From the NCBI GenBank assembly GCA_017399175.1, contig JAFQEE010000023.1:25107-89106 (forward strand): 64,000 nucleotides of DNA. The letters run 5' to 3'. Both the position numbers and the translations under genes were made by a program. This DNA is from Clostridia bacterium (GTDB lineage Bacteria; Bacillota; Clostridia; Oscillospirales; Acutalibacteraceae). Shown piece by piece: positions 34,408 through 43,522 of the stretch. The notes below the pieces were generated by a model, which saw nothing but the letters and a program-made list of their open reading frames with translations, was not told where the DNA came from and did no database searches. The stretch's first letter is position 1. Every line of letters starts with the position of its first letter.

Positions 34408-35655
34408 ATGAATTTTAATGAATCAGTAGAATATATCCATTCACTTTTAGCATTTGGAATAAAACCGGGACTTGAACGCATTTCAATGCTTCTCGATTTA
34501 CTCGATAATCCACAGGATAAACTGAAAATTATCCATGTTGCAGGAACAAACGGCAAAGGCTCAACATCCACAATGATTTCCAATATGCTTATAGCAAGCG
34601 GATATAAAACAGGACTTCTCACATCTCCCTATGTCATTGATTTTTGCGAACGAATTCAAATCAATGGTGAAAATATAGATAAAAACATTTTCGCAGAGTG
34701 TGTTACAGAAGTCCGTAAAAAAATAGAAGAATTAAACAAAAAAGACATAATCATTACAGAGTTTGAGGCAATAACAGTTTCAGCATTTCTATGCTTTGTA
34801 AAAGCTGAATGTGAATATGTTGTATTGGAAGTCGGTCTTGGTGGTCGTTTTGATGCAACAAATGTTGTGAAAAAGCCTGAAGCAGTAGTAATTACATCAA
34901 TTTCCCTTGATCACGTGGCAATTTTAGGTGACACAATCGAAAAGATTGCCTTTGAAAAATGCGGAATTATCAAGGAAAATGTGTCTGTAATCACATCTTC
35001 CAATCAACATAAAGATGCATTAAAAGTAATCACAGAAACTTGTGAAAACAAAAATTGTAATCTGATTATTACAAATCCACATAAAACTGAAATTCTTGAT
35101 GATTCCATTTTTGGTACGCTTTTTTCTTATGACGAAAATGTATACAAAACAAAGCTTACAGGCAATCATCAGATTGAAAATACAGTAAATGCCATTGAAT
35201 GTGCAAAAGTGCTGAAATTAAGTGACGATGCAATAGCACAGGGCATTGAAAATACAAGAATGATTGCACGAATGGAGATTATAAATGAAAAACCACTCGT
35301 AATCCGTGACGGCGGTCACAATGAAGGCTGTGCAGAAGCACTTTACAATTTTCTCACTAAATATAATGTGCAAAATATCAATCTCTTAATTGGTTTAATG
35401 GCTGATAAGGATGTTGAAGGTTATGTTGAGAAAATAGTGCCACTTTGTAATTCAGTTATAACTGTAACACCATCAAATCCAAGAGCCTTAAATGGTGTAG
35501 ACTTAAAAATAATCACAGAAAAATACTGTGATGATTGTAAATTCATAAACAAGCCCAAAGAGGGATACAAATATATTCTTTCAAACACCAAAGAAGACGA
35601 AACAGTCCTTGTCTGTGGCTCATTTTATATGATGTCAGATATCTTTGGAGAATGA
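34408..35655 (+). CDS. folC: Folylpolyglutamate synthase / dihydrofolate synthase
   Basis: 415 residues, Mur-ligase fold. It adds glutamate to folates (and possibly to dihydropteroate). The P-loop AGTNGKGST (about 47-55), the LLTSPYVIDFCERI strand and loop, the LEVGLGGRFDATN block and VITSISLDHVAILGDT are typical. It starts three bases after nadC. The only link to NAD synthesis is shared cofactor metabolism, so the operon looks like a housekeeping assembly. Confidence 0.93.
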   Translation: MNFNESVEYIHSLLAFGIKPGLERISMLLDLLDNPQDKLKIIHVAGTNGKGSTSTMISNMLIASGYKTGLLTSPYVIDFCERIQINGENIDKNIFAECVTEVRKKIEELNKKDIIITEFEAITVSAFLCFVKAECEYVVLEVGLGGRFDATNVVKKPEAVVITSISLDHVAILGDTIEKIAFEKCGIIKENVSVITSSNQHKDALKVITETCENKNCNLIITNPHKTEILDDSIFGTLFSYDENVYKTKLTGNHQIENTVNAIECAKVLKLSDDAIAQGIENTRMIARMEIINEKPLVIRDGGHNEGCAEALYNFLTKYNVQNINLLIGLMADKDVEGYVEKIVPLCNSVITVTPSNPRALNGVDLKIITEKYCDDCKFINKPKEGYKYILSNTKEDETVLVCGSFYMMSDIFGE

Positions 35656-35669
35656 AAAGGGGGAATCTT

Positions 35670-38600
35670 ATGTACAAAGATTTTATTGAAGACAGAATAA
35701 ATGTGTTTCTTGAAGAATTTGAGAAACTCATAATTAAAGAGAATATTCCGATAGCCAATTTTCTCTATAAAGAGTGTGATTATAAACTTGATAATACTCT
35801 GCCTGAAATCGACGACAGTTTTACACTTTTCACACCTTACATAAATCGTTGGGGTGGAAAAAAGGACAGACATGCTTGGTTTTATAACGAAATTCAGGTA
35901 CCGTCACATTGGAATGGTGAAATTCAGTTAGCAGTAGCAAGTGATGCTCGTCTTGGTTGGTGCGACATTAACCCACAGTTTATCGCTTATGTTGATGGTA
36001 AACTTCAGCAGGGAATTGACAAAAACCACCGTGAAGTATTTCTCACAAACGGTACACACAAAGTTTATCTTTATGCTTATTCAGGCAGTATCCACGATGA
36101 ATATGTTGATTTTGTTACAAATCTTCAACTCATAGATGCTAAAACAAAACAGCTTTATTATGATATAAAAGTTCCGTTTGAAATTCTCCAGTATGAAGAT
36201 GAAAACTCAAGAAATTACTTTGAAATCAAAAAGCATCTTAATAATGCTCTTAATTTCATTGATATGAGAAGTCCTTATTCCGATGAATATTATGCTTCAC
36301 TCGATAAGGCTATTGACTATCTTAAAACAGAATTTTACGGGAAATACTGCCGAAAAGGTGATGTTTTCGCATTCTGTATCGGTCATACTCATATTGACGT
36401 TGCGTGGGAATGGACACTTGCACAGACCCGTGAAAAGATTCTTCGTTCATTCTCAACTGTGTTGGCACTTATGAAAAAGTATCCCGAATATAAGTTTATG
36501 TCAAGCCAGCCACAACTCTATAAGTATCTTAAAATGGATGCACCTGAACTTTACGAAGAAGTTAAGGAAATGGTACGCCTTGGCCGTTGGGAAGTTGAAG
36601 GCGGTATGTGGGTTGAAGCCGACTGTAACCTTTGTTCAGGCGAAAGCTTAGTCCGTCAGTTCATTTATGGCAAACGCTTTATGAAGGATGAATTCGGCGT
36701 GGATAGTAAAATCCTTTGGTTGCCTGACGTTTTCGGTTATTCAGCAGCATTACCGCAGATTTTACAAAAATGTGGTGTTGATAAATTTGTAACATCAAAA
36801 ATCGGCTGGAACGAAATGAACAAAATGCCATATGACACATTCATCTGGCACGGAATTGACAACACGCCTGTTTTCACTCATTTTATGACAGCACAGGATA
36901 AAGTCAGAGGACAAGAGCCTGCAACAAATGTTACATATAATGCAAAACTTAATGCTAACCAGCTTCGTGGTGCTTATGACCGTTATCAGCAGAAAGACCT
37001 TTATGACAATGTGCTCATAACATTCGGCTTCGGTGATGGTGGTGGCGGACCGTATGCTAAAGACTTGGAGTATTTTGACAGATTAAAACACGGTATTCCG
37101 GGAACAAGCACACCAATAATGGCATATTCAGGCGAATTCTTTGATGACATAAAATCAAAGACAGAGAATAATCCTAAAATTCCTCATTGGAACGGTGAAC
37201 TTTATCTTGAATTTCATCGTGGTACATATACTTCGCAGGCAAAGAACAAGAAATATAACCGTAACAGCGAATTTATGTTCCAGCGTGCTGAAACGCTCTC
37301 TCTTATCAATGAACATTTAAATGGATATAAATATCGTAAAGAGGATATGATGAATGCTTGGGAAACAATTCTTCTCAACCAATTCCATGATATTATTCCT
37401 GGTTCATCAATCAAAGAGGTTTACGAGGTTTCACATCAGCAGTACGAAGAAATCGGTGCGGTTGGTAATGAAATCATCAACGACACAACAACTGAAATTG
37501 CAAATAATGTTGAGGCAACAGATGGCTATGTTGTATTTAATCCACACTCATTTGTGAACAGTAGTGCAGTAGAAATTGACGGTAAATGGTACTATGCGGA
37601 GAATGTTCCTGCAAAGGGTTATAAGGTAATTAAGCCTTGCGAAGAAGAAAGCAAAGTGAAAGTTACAGGAAACTCAATGGAAAATGATTTCTTCCGTCTT
37701 ACTCTCGATGAAAAAGGAACATTCACAAGCATTTTTGACAAACGCAATAACCGTGAAGTTCTCAAAAACGGTCAGCGTGGTAATGTGCTTACTGCTTACG
37801 AAGATTACCCAAGAGAATATGATAACTGGGAAATGAGTAGTTATTATACTGAAAAGCATTGGGAAGCAGATGATGTCAAATCAGTTGAAATTCTCAATGA
37901 AGGCGAGCGTGCAGGTCTTAAAATTACAAAGAAATTCAAGAACAGCACAATCATTCAGAATATTTACCTTTACAATAATATTGATAAGATTGATTTCCAG
38001 ACATACATTGATTGGAAAGAATCACATCTTATCCTCAAAACTGCATTCCCTGTTGATGTTAATACAAACAAGGCAACTTATGATATTCAGTTTGGTTCGG
38101 TTGAGCGACCAACTCATAAGAACACAAGCTGGGATGCTGCAAGATTTGAAGTCTGTGCTCATAAATACTGCGACTTGTCAGAATACGGTTATGGTGTCAG
38201 CCTTATGAATGACTGTAAATATGGTCACGCAATCCACGATGGAGTTATGAGCCTTACTCTCCTTAAATGTGGTACATTCCCTGACCCTCAGGCAGATAAA
38301 TGTGAGCATACATTTACATATTCTCTTTATCCACATGCAGGAGATTATCGTGAAGCAGGTACAATTAAGAAAGCATATGACCTTAATATCCCAATGGTCT
38401 GTAAGAAAGCAGGGGAGAATAAGGGCAATCTTTCAAACGAATATTCATTCTTCTCAATTGATTGTGATAATGTAATCTTTGAAACTGCAAAGAAAGCAGA
38501 AACTGAAGACAGCATTATTCTCCGTGGCTGTGAATATTATAATAAACGAACAACAGCAAAAGTTTCTTTTGGGTTCCCTGTAAAAGAAGCATACCTTTGC

Positions 38601-38702
38601 GATATGCTTGAAAACAATATTCAGAAACTTAATATTGTTGATAATTCAGTATCAGTTGATTTCAGACCATTTGAAATTAACACGATTAAGTTAATAAAAT
38701 AA
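35670..38702 (+). CDS. Alpha-mannosidase, glycoside hydrolase family 38
   Basis: 1010 residues from the ATG at 35670, which has AAAAGGGGG in front; an ATG at 35652 overlapping the folC stop would add six residues. Family 38 signatures are GHTHIDVAWEW (metal-binding His and Asp), LWLPDVFGYSAALPQIL with the nucleophile Asp, and NQFHDIIPGSSIKEVYE. There is no signal peptide, so it acts in the cytoplasm on imported alpha-mannosides, for example from host N-glycans. The domain order of N-terminal barrel, three-helix bundle and beta-sandwich fits the length. Confidence 0.93.
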   Translation: MYKDFIEDRINVFLEEFEKLIIKENIPIANFLYKECDYKLDNTLPEIDDSFTLFTPYINRWGGKKDRHAWFYNEIQVPSHWNGEIQLAVASDARLGWCDINPQFIAYVDGKLQQGIDKNHREVFLTNGTHKVYLYAYSGSIHDEYVDFVTNLQLIDAKTKQLYYDIKVPFEILQYEDENSRNYFEIKKHLNNALNFIDMRSPYSDEYYASLDKAIDYLKTEFYGKYCRKGDVFAFCIGHTHIDVAWEWTLAQTREKILRSFSTVLALMKKYPEYKFMSSQPQLYKYLKMDAPELYEEVKEMVRLGRWEVEGGMWVEADCNLCSGESLVRQFIYGKRFMKDEFGVDSKILWLPDVFGYSAALPQILQKCGVDKFVTSKIGWNEMNKMPYDTFIWHGIDNTPVFTHFMTAQDKVRGQEPATNVTYNAKLNANQLRGAYDRYQQKDLYDNVLITFGFGDGGGGPYAKDLEYFDRLKHGIPGTSTPIMAYSGEFFDDIKSKTENNPKIPHWNGELYLEFHRGTYTSQAKNKKYNRNSEFMFQRAETLSLINEHLNGYKYRKEDMMNAWETILLNQFHDIIPGSSIKEVYEVSHQQYEEIGAVGNEIINDTTTEIANNVEATDGYVVFNPHSFVNSSAVEIDGKWYYAENVPAKGYKVIKPCEEESKVKVTGNSMENDFFRLTLDEKGTFTSIFDKRNNREVLKNGQRGNVLTAYEDYPREYDNWEMSSYYTEKHWEADDVKSVEILNEGERAGLKITKKFKNSTIIQNIYLYNNIDKIDFQTYIDWKESHLILKTAFPVDVNTNKATYDIQFGSVERPTHKNTSWDAARFEVCAHKYCDLSEYGYGVSLMNDCKYGHAIHDGVMSLTLLKCGTFPDPQADKCEHTFTYSLYPHAGDYREAGTIKKAYDLNIPMVCKKAGENKGNLSNEYSFFSIDCDNVIFETAKKAETEDSIILRGCEYYNKRTTAKVSFGFPVKEAYLCDMLENNIQKLNIVDNSVSVDFRPFEINTIKLIK

Positions 38703-38718
38703 AAAAGGAGAATTTATT

Positions 38719-40371
38719 ATGAAAAAGATTTTATCAGTAGCATTAGTCCTTATTATGATGCTGTCAGTTTTCAGTATCACAGCATCAGCAGAAGCCGTAG
38801 TAATGGCAGGTTATTACGATGCCGAAATCAACGACCTTTACTATGTCATTTATGAGGGCGAGGATTATGCAGAGGCTTATGTTGTAGGCTATGAAGCTGA
38901 CCTTGATAATATAGAACCTGCAGGCGCATTGACTATCCCTGAAACCGTTACATATCAAGGCAACGAATACACAGTAACAGGTGTTGAAAGTGAAGCTTTT
39001 TATCAGTCATTGTTCACATCAATTACACTTCCTGATACAATTAATTATATGGGTGACTACGCATTTTCAACTTGTGATTATCTTGAAAATGTAGTTATTC
39101 CTGAAGATTGTCATTTTGATTATTTTGGATATGGTGTTTTCACAACAACACCTTTTGAAGCAGAAATCTATTCAAAGGACGAAACATTTTTTGGTGAAAA
39201 TGTGCTTTACTCATATATTGGTAATGCTGATGAATATGTAATTCCTGAAGAAATTGATATTCTTGCAAACAACTGTTTCTTTATGTCGGGTGTAAAGAGT
39301 GTTGTGATTAATGATAACATTACAGAAATTGCTCCATATGCGTTCGCATCTTGCCGTAACCTTACAACAGTTGATATTCCTGACAATGTCGAATACATTT
39401 ATGACGGTGCATTTAAAGATTGCACAAGCCTTGAAACAATAACACTTGGTGAAGGTGTTGCTTATATCGGTCTTGATTGCTTTGCAAATACAAAAATCAA
39501 GTCAATTCATTTAGGTCAGGCAGTTTACAGCGTTTTCGGTGCATTCAGAAACTGCAATACTCTTGAAACTATCACAATTGATGCAGGAAACACTGCACTT
39601 ATAACAGACGGAGAAGCAATTTATTTCAACACAAGCTTCTATTTTGAAGATGTTGATGCGGGTGACATTCTCGTTTATTATTTACCAAGCAAGGCACAGG
39701 GTAAAATTACATTGAAATCTGATGTTATGATGATAGGTGCTTATGCTTTCTATGGCTGTAAAGACCTTAAAGAAGTTTTAGCAGAAAAAATTTATGCAGT
39801 TGATACAGATGCTTTCAGAAACAGCAGTATTGAAAAGTTTACAGCATCAGATATTATGATGATTTGGGATGGTGCTTTTAAGAATTGTAAAAACCTTAAA
39901 GACATTGACATTACAACAGTGAACACTATCAGCGCAGGTGCTTTCGAAAACTGTACAGCACTTACGGATGTTGAGTTCAGCAAAGATATTTATGAAATAG
40001 GTGCTCAAGCATTCGCAAATACAGGACTTACTGATGTGGTAATCAATGGTGACGATTGCTTCATTGAAGAAGGTGCATTTATGAATTGTGAGAATCTTGA
40101 AAGTGTTAGACTTGAAGATGGCGTTTATTATGTTGGTATGAACGCATTCCTTAATTGTCCAGAACTTCAGAAAATTTACCTTGCAAAGTCAGTTAAAGTC
40201 TTTGAAGACAATGCTTTCAACGGTTGTGACAATGTTACATTTGAGCTGATTAAAAATACAACAGCATATAAATATATCAAGAATAATACAGATTTTAATA
40301 TCAAAGTAGTCGGAAATTACTCATTATGGCAGAGAATTCTTGATTTCTTCCGTTCACTTTTCGGTTTTTAA
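38719..40371 (+). CDS. Secreted BspA-type leucine-rich-repeat protein
   Basis: 550 residues with a cleavable signal peptide (cleavage near ITASAEA, about 25). About sixteen LRR_5/BspA repeats follow (pattern ENVVIPED, SFxxC.NLTTVDIPDN, AFKDCTSLETITL). The C-terminus ends in the aromatic amphipathic stretch WQRILDFFRSLFGF after the last repeat, with no LPXTG motif. It is a surface or secreted binding protein, 16 bases after the mannosidase gene and preceded by AAAGGAG. It is related in type to the lipoprotein at 16279-17133, not in direct alignment. Confidence 0.9.
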   Translation: MKKILSVALVLIMMLSVFSITASAEAVVMAGYYDAEINDLYYVIYEGEDYAEAYVVGYEADLDNIEPAGALTIPETVTYQGNEYTVTGVESEAFYQSLFTSITLPDTINYMGDYAFSTCDYLENVVIPEDCHFDYFGYGVFTTTPFEAEIYSKDETFFGENVLYSYIGNADEYVIPEEIDILANNCFFMSGVKSVVINDNITEIAPYAFASCRNLTTVDIPDNVEYIYDGAFKDCTSLETITLGEGVAYIGLDCFANTKIKSIHLGQAVYSVFGAFRNCNTLETITIDAGNTALITDGEAIYFNTSFYFEDVDAGDILVYYLPSKAQGKITLKSDVMMIGAYAFYGCKDLKEVLAEKIYAVDTDAFRNSSIEKFTASDIMMIWDGAFKNCKNLKDIDITTVNTISAGAFENCTALTDVEFSKDIYEIGAQAFANTGLTDVVINGDDCFIEEGAFMNCENLESVRLEDGVYYVGMNAFLNCPELQKIYLAKSVKVFEDNAFNGCDNVTFELIKNTTAYKYIKNNTDFNIKVVGNYSLWQRILDFFRSLFGF

Positions 40372-40405
40372 TATTAATTTAGTGTGAAAAAAGGAGTAGA
40401 TTAAA

Positions 40406-41218
40406 ATGGACTTTAGTCAATTATTAAACAAACTTGTAGAATTTGCTACAACAACAGGATTTAAACTTATTGCCGTAATCATTCTTGTGATTGCAGGTTT
40501 AAAAGCAATTAAGTGGCTTAAAAAATGGATTAAAACATCACCTAAACTTGACAAAATTGATTCAAGTCTTCGTTCATTTGCAGTAAGCTTTTTAAGTGTA
40601 GTACTTTATGCAATTCTCTTTGTAACAGTACTTATGATTTTAGGTGTTCCTGCAACATCATTTATTGCAGTTCTTACAACTTGTGCTGCAGCAATCGGTC
40701 TTGCATTACAGGGTTCACTTTCAAACTTTGCAGGCGGAATTATGATTCTTCTCTTTAAGCCTTTCAAGGTTGGTGATTTTATTGAAGCAGCAGGGGAAAC
40801 AGGCATTGTAAGTGAAATTTCAGTTGTTTATACAGAACTTCTTACACTTGATAATAAGCGTATCACAATTCCAAACGGTACTCTTACAAACTCTGTAATC
40901 GAAAACTATTCATCAGAAGAACTTCGTCGAGTTGACCTTACATTCAACACAGCATATGACTGCGATATGGAAACAGTTAAAAAGGTTATCAGTAAGGTTA
41001 TTGAAAATAATCCGATGGCACTTAAAAACCCTGCACCTTTTGTCCGCCTTTCAGAACACGGTGAAAACGCACTTACATACACAGTTCGTATCTGGTGTAA
41101 AAATGCAGATTATTGGGACGTGAACTTTGATACAATCGAAAGCGTTAAAAAGGCATTCGATGAAAACGGAATCAAAATTCCATATAATCAGATTGATGTT
41201 CATATTGATAATAAATAA
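40406..41218 (+). CDS. Mechanosensitive ion channel, MscS family
   Basis: 270 residues, close to the size of E. coli MscS (286). Three membrane helices lie in the first 120 residues. The third, pore-lining helix has the Ala/Gly-rich pattern AAIGLALQGSLSNFAGGIMI, followed by KPFKVGDFIEAAGETGIV and the IPNGTLTNSVIENYS motif of the beta domain. It releases solutes on hypo-osmotic shock. It follows the LRR gene after 34 bases behind AAAGGAG and is the last gene of this series. Confidence 0.93.
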   Translation: MDFSQLLNKLVEFATTTGFKLIAVIILVIAGLKAIKWLKKWIKTSPKLDKIDSSLRSFAVSFLSVVLYAILFVTVLMILGVPATSFIAVLTTCAAAIGLALQGSLSNFAGGIMILLFKPFKVGDFIEAAGETGIVSEISVVYTELLTLDNKRITIPNGTLTNSVIENYSSEELRRVDLTFNTAYDCDMETVKKVISKVIENNPMALKNPAPFVRLSEHGENALTYTVRIWCKNADYWDVNFDTIESVKKAFDENGIKIPYNQIDVHIDNK

Positions 41219-41239
41219 AAAAGTAATTAAACAAAAAAC

Positions 41240-41268
41240 AATGGCGAGGTCGAAAAAACCTCGTCATT
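41240..41268 (+). terminator. Terminator after the MscS gene
   Basis: AATGGCGAGGT (41240-41250) pairs with ACCTCGTCATT (41258-41268), with one G-T pair, followed by ATCTTTT. The T-run is moderate. Confidence 0.65.
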
Positions 41269-41283
41269 ATCTTTTCCTCAATC

Positions 41284-41430
41284 AAATTATAATTTATCGG
41301 GGAGAAATAAAATAATGTAGGGCGGGGGCTTGCTCCCGCCGAACCTAATTCTTCTATGCACTCCAAACGGCGGGAGCAAGCCCCCGCCCTACACTAACCA
41401 TATAAATCATCTCGACAAACTCCAATTTAT
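41284..41430. repeat. Family A modular intergenic repeat (copy 4) with a 24-bp perfect inverted repeat
   Basis: The ends are AAATTATAATTTATCGGGG (41284-41302) and CTCGACAAACTCCAATTTAT (41411-41430). The core is two 24-base arms, 41317-41340 and 41369-41392, that are exact reverse complements and start GTAGGGCGGGGG and end CCCCCGCCCTAC. This is the shortest and cleanest copy in the window. The 335-bp gap holds otherwise only a terminator and a promoter. Confidence 0.85.
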
Positions 41431-41485
41431 CTTACATCTTAAAAAACACATTACTCTGTGGTTTATTAAAAAATGTTAAAACTTC

Positions 41486-41536
41486 TTGACATTTGCAACA
41501 GAAATGTATATAATGAAAATGTAAAGAGTTCTTTAC
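41486..41536 (+). promoter_or_regulatory. Consensus promoter with operator upstream of a membrane protein/Xre pair
   Basis: TTGACA (41486-41491), 17-base spacer and TATAAT (41509-41514), a perfect consensus promoter. GTAAAGA-GT-TCTTTAC (41521-41536) is a palindrome around the expected start site. The nearby Xre regulator is a likely ligand. Confidence 0.85.
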
Positions 41537-41553
41537 TTTTTGGAGGTGTTACT

Positions 41554-41916
41554 ATGAAGAAACTTTTAAAGAATTTAGGATTTCACAAAATGGATGAAAT
41601 GGAACAGAGCATTTTGTTTAAAGCACAAAGAAATGCCTATCTTTTCCTCGAATTTGCATTGATTATTTGGGCTTTTTATGAAAGCTATAAGGTATTGACA
41701 CACCACACACATCTTAACATCATACCGTCAATGCTTGCGGTAAGCGGATTGGCAATTCAAAATTGGTCGCAATTAATAATGACGCATAACGCAGTAAAGG
41801 GTGATGAAGAATCACCAAAAGCTTCTCCGTTATTTAAAACACTATTTATAAGCATTTTTGTTGCGGTAATTACCCTCATAATTTCAAATATTGTAATATT
41901 TTGGATGATGAAATAA
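41554..41916 (+). CDS. Small membrane protein paired with an Xre regulator
   Basis: 120 residues from the ATG at 41554 behind GGAGGTG. After a charged start (HKMDEMEQSILFKAQRNAY) there are three helices (about 30-48, 55-72, 96-117), followed by WMMK. Its stop is directly followed by the ATG of the Xre gene, so they are coupled. Such pairs of a small membrane protein and a short Xre regulator are common in Bacillota, with the membrane protein often of unknown role. Confidence 0.7.
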   Translation: MKKLLKNLGFHKMDEMEQSILFKAQRNAYLFLEFALIIWAFYESYKVLTHHTHLNIIPSMLAVSGLAIQNWSQLIMTHNAVKGDEESPKASPLFKTLFISIFVAVITLIISNIVIFWMMK

Positions 41917-42114
41917 ATGACAAACAGAATTAAAGAATTACGAAAACAAAAAGGATACAGACAAGAAGATTTGGCTGAAGCTTTAAATGTTTCCCGTCAA
42001 ACAATTATTGCTATTGAGAATGATAAGTATAATCCTACTCTTGAATTAGCAATAAAACTTGCAAGATATTTAAATACAACAGTTGAAGAACTCTTTATTT
42101 TAGAAATACAGTAA
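41917..42114 (+). CDS. Xre-family transcriptional regulator
   Basis: 65 residues, a single helix-turn-helix domain (RIKELRKQKGYRQEDLAEAL, VSRQTIIAIENDK) of the short YgzD/YvaO-like type with no other domain. It probably represses its own operon through the palindrome at 41521-41536. It starts right after the stop of the membrane protein gene with no spacer. Confidence 0.9.
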   Translation: MTNRIKELRKQKGYRQEDLAEALNVSRQTIIAIENDKYNPTLELAIKLARYLNTTVEELFILEIQ

Positions 42115-42124
42115 TAAGTTAAAA

Positions 42125-42207
42125 GTAGGGGACGACGACTCGACGTTGCCTACGAAACCCTATTGGTTAATATTTATAATCGCAACGCAGTTACATTATT
42201 CTGCATT
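42125..42207. repeat. Fragment of a family A repeat
   Basis: It contains the GTAGGGGACGACG palindrome, CCCTATTGGTTAATATTTATAATCGC and a decayed GCAACGCAG module, but not the inverted ends of a full copy. It lies between the Xre gene and the terminator of prs. Confidence 0.6.
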
Positions 42208-42235
42208 AAAAAAACTCCCCGAAGGGAGTTTTTAG
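42207..42235. terminator. Bidirectional terminator between the Xre gene and prs
   Basis: AACTCCC (42213-42219) pairs with GGGAGTT (42224-42230) around CGAA. There are A-rich and T-rich flanks on both sides. Confidence 0.8.
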
Positions 42236-42250
42236 TTTATATACATTATC

Positions 42251-43420
42251 TTATTTAATTCCTGCTTTTTTAAGAAGAACTTCAATCTTGTCAGCCGGGT
42301 TAAGGAGTTTGCTTACTGACTTATCGTGGTTAAGTGTATCGATAATATATGAAAGGTATTTTGAAAGTTCAACTTCACAGTACCATTCGCGTTTCTTGAG
42401 TTCAGGCATACGATAAACAAGGTTTGTTGTAAATACCTTATCGAAAAGACCGTCACGGTATGCCTTGTCAAAGCTTTCAAGACCTGCATTGAAAAGACCG
42501 AATGCAGAGAAAATAAATACTCTGTTTGCACCGAGTGACTTGAGTTTCTTTGAAACATCAAGCATTGATTCACCTGATGAAATCATGTCATCGATAATCA
42601 TAACATCTTTACCCTCAACATTTGAGCCAAGGAAAGAGTGCTCAATAATCGGATTTCTGCCGTCAACGATTCTTGAATAGTCACGACGCTTATAGAACAT
42701 ACCAAGGTCAAGACCAAGATAGTTTGAATACTGCATACAACGTGACATACCGCCTTCGTCAGGAGAAATAATCATTGTATGTTCCTTGTCAAGTTTAAGG
42801 TTATCAACATTGTTAACAAGAGCTTTAATCATCTGGTATGCAGGTGAAACATTTTCAAAGCCGTGAAGCGGAATAGCATTCTGAACACGAGCATCATGAG
42901 CATCAAAAGTGATGATGTTGTCAACACCCATATCGAGGCAAAGCTCCTGAAGCATAACAGCACAGTCAAGAGATTCTCTTGAAGAACGCTTGTGCTGTCT
43001 TCCTTCATAAAGCATCGGCATAATAACAGTGAGTGTTTTTGCCTTACCGCCAATAGCAGAAATTGCTCTTTTAAGGTTTGCATAGTGGTCGTCAGGACTC
43101 ATAGGAACTGTGTGACCATACATTTTATATGTTACACCGTGGTTAAAAGCATCAACGAGAATGTAAATGTCATATCCACGAACAGATTCGTGAAGTGAAC
43201 ATTTACCTTCACCTGTACCAAAACGAGGGAAAGAAGCATTGAGGATATAAGTATCTCTTTCATAACCTGAAAAAGCGATTGTGGATTTATGCTCAGAATC
43301 CTGCTGCTTACGCCATTTTACAAGATAGCGGTCAATCTTTTCTGCCATTTCTTCGCATCCCGGTAAAGCGATAATACCGAGAGGTCCATTTGGTATTGTG
43401 GTAATTTCTCTGTCTGCCAT
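42251..43420 (-). CDS. prs: Ribose-phosphate pyrophosphokinase, long clostridial form
   Basis: 389 residues; ordinary Prs proteins have about 315, so this is the longer form seen in some Clostridia. It makes PRPP from ribose-5-phosphate and ATP. The PRPP-binding loop is VMIIDDMISSGESM (about 274-287), and the N-terminal and metal-binding regions (FDAHDARVQN, MPMLYEGRQHKRSSRESL) are recognisable though divergent. The ATG follows GGAGG. It appears monocistronic between two terminators or gaps. Confidence 0.9.
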   Translation of the reverse strand: MADREITTIPNGPLGIIALPGCEEMAEKIDRYLVKWRKQQDSEHKSTIAFSGYERDTYILNASFPRFGTGEGKCSLHESVRGYDIYILVDAFNHGVTYKMYGHTVPMSPDDHYANLKRAISAIGGKAKTLTVIMPMLYEGRQHKRSSRESLDCAVMLQELCLDMGVDNIITFDAHDARVQNAIPLHGFENVSPAYQMIKALVNNVDNLKLDKEHTMIISPDEGGMSRCMQYSNYLGLDLGMFYKRRDYSRIVDGRNPIIEHSFLGSNVEGKDVMIIDDMISSGESMLDVSKKLKSLGANRVFIFSAFGLFNAGLESFDKAYRDGLFDKVFTTNLVYRMPELKKREWYCEVELSKYLSYIIDTLNHDKSVSKLLNPADKIEVLLKKAGIK

Positions 43421-43469
43421 AATTTAACCTCCGAATAGTAAATAACAATATATGATTACTTGTAAATAT

Positions 43470-43497
43470 ATTTTACTATATTTTGTGGTTTTTTCAA
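43470..43497 (-). promoter_or_regulatory. Possible prs promoter
   Basis: On the minus strand TTGAAA (43492-43497) and TAAAAT (43470-43475) with a 16-base spacer, about 50 bases before the prs start. No PurR-like box is evident. Confidence 0.5.
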
Positions 43498-43522
43498 GAG
43501 TAAATCGACAAAAAAATTATTT

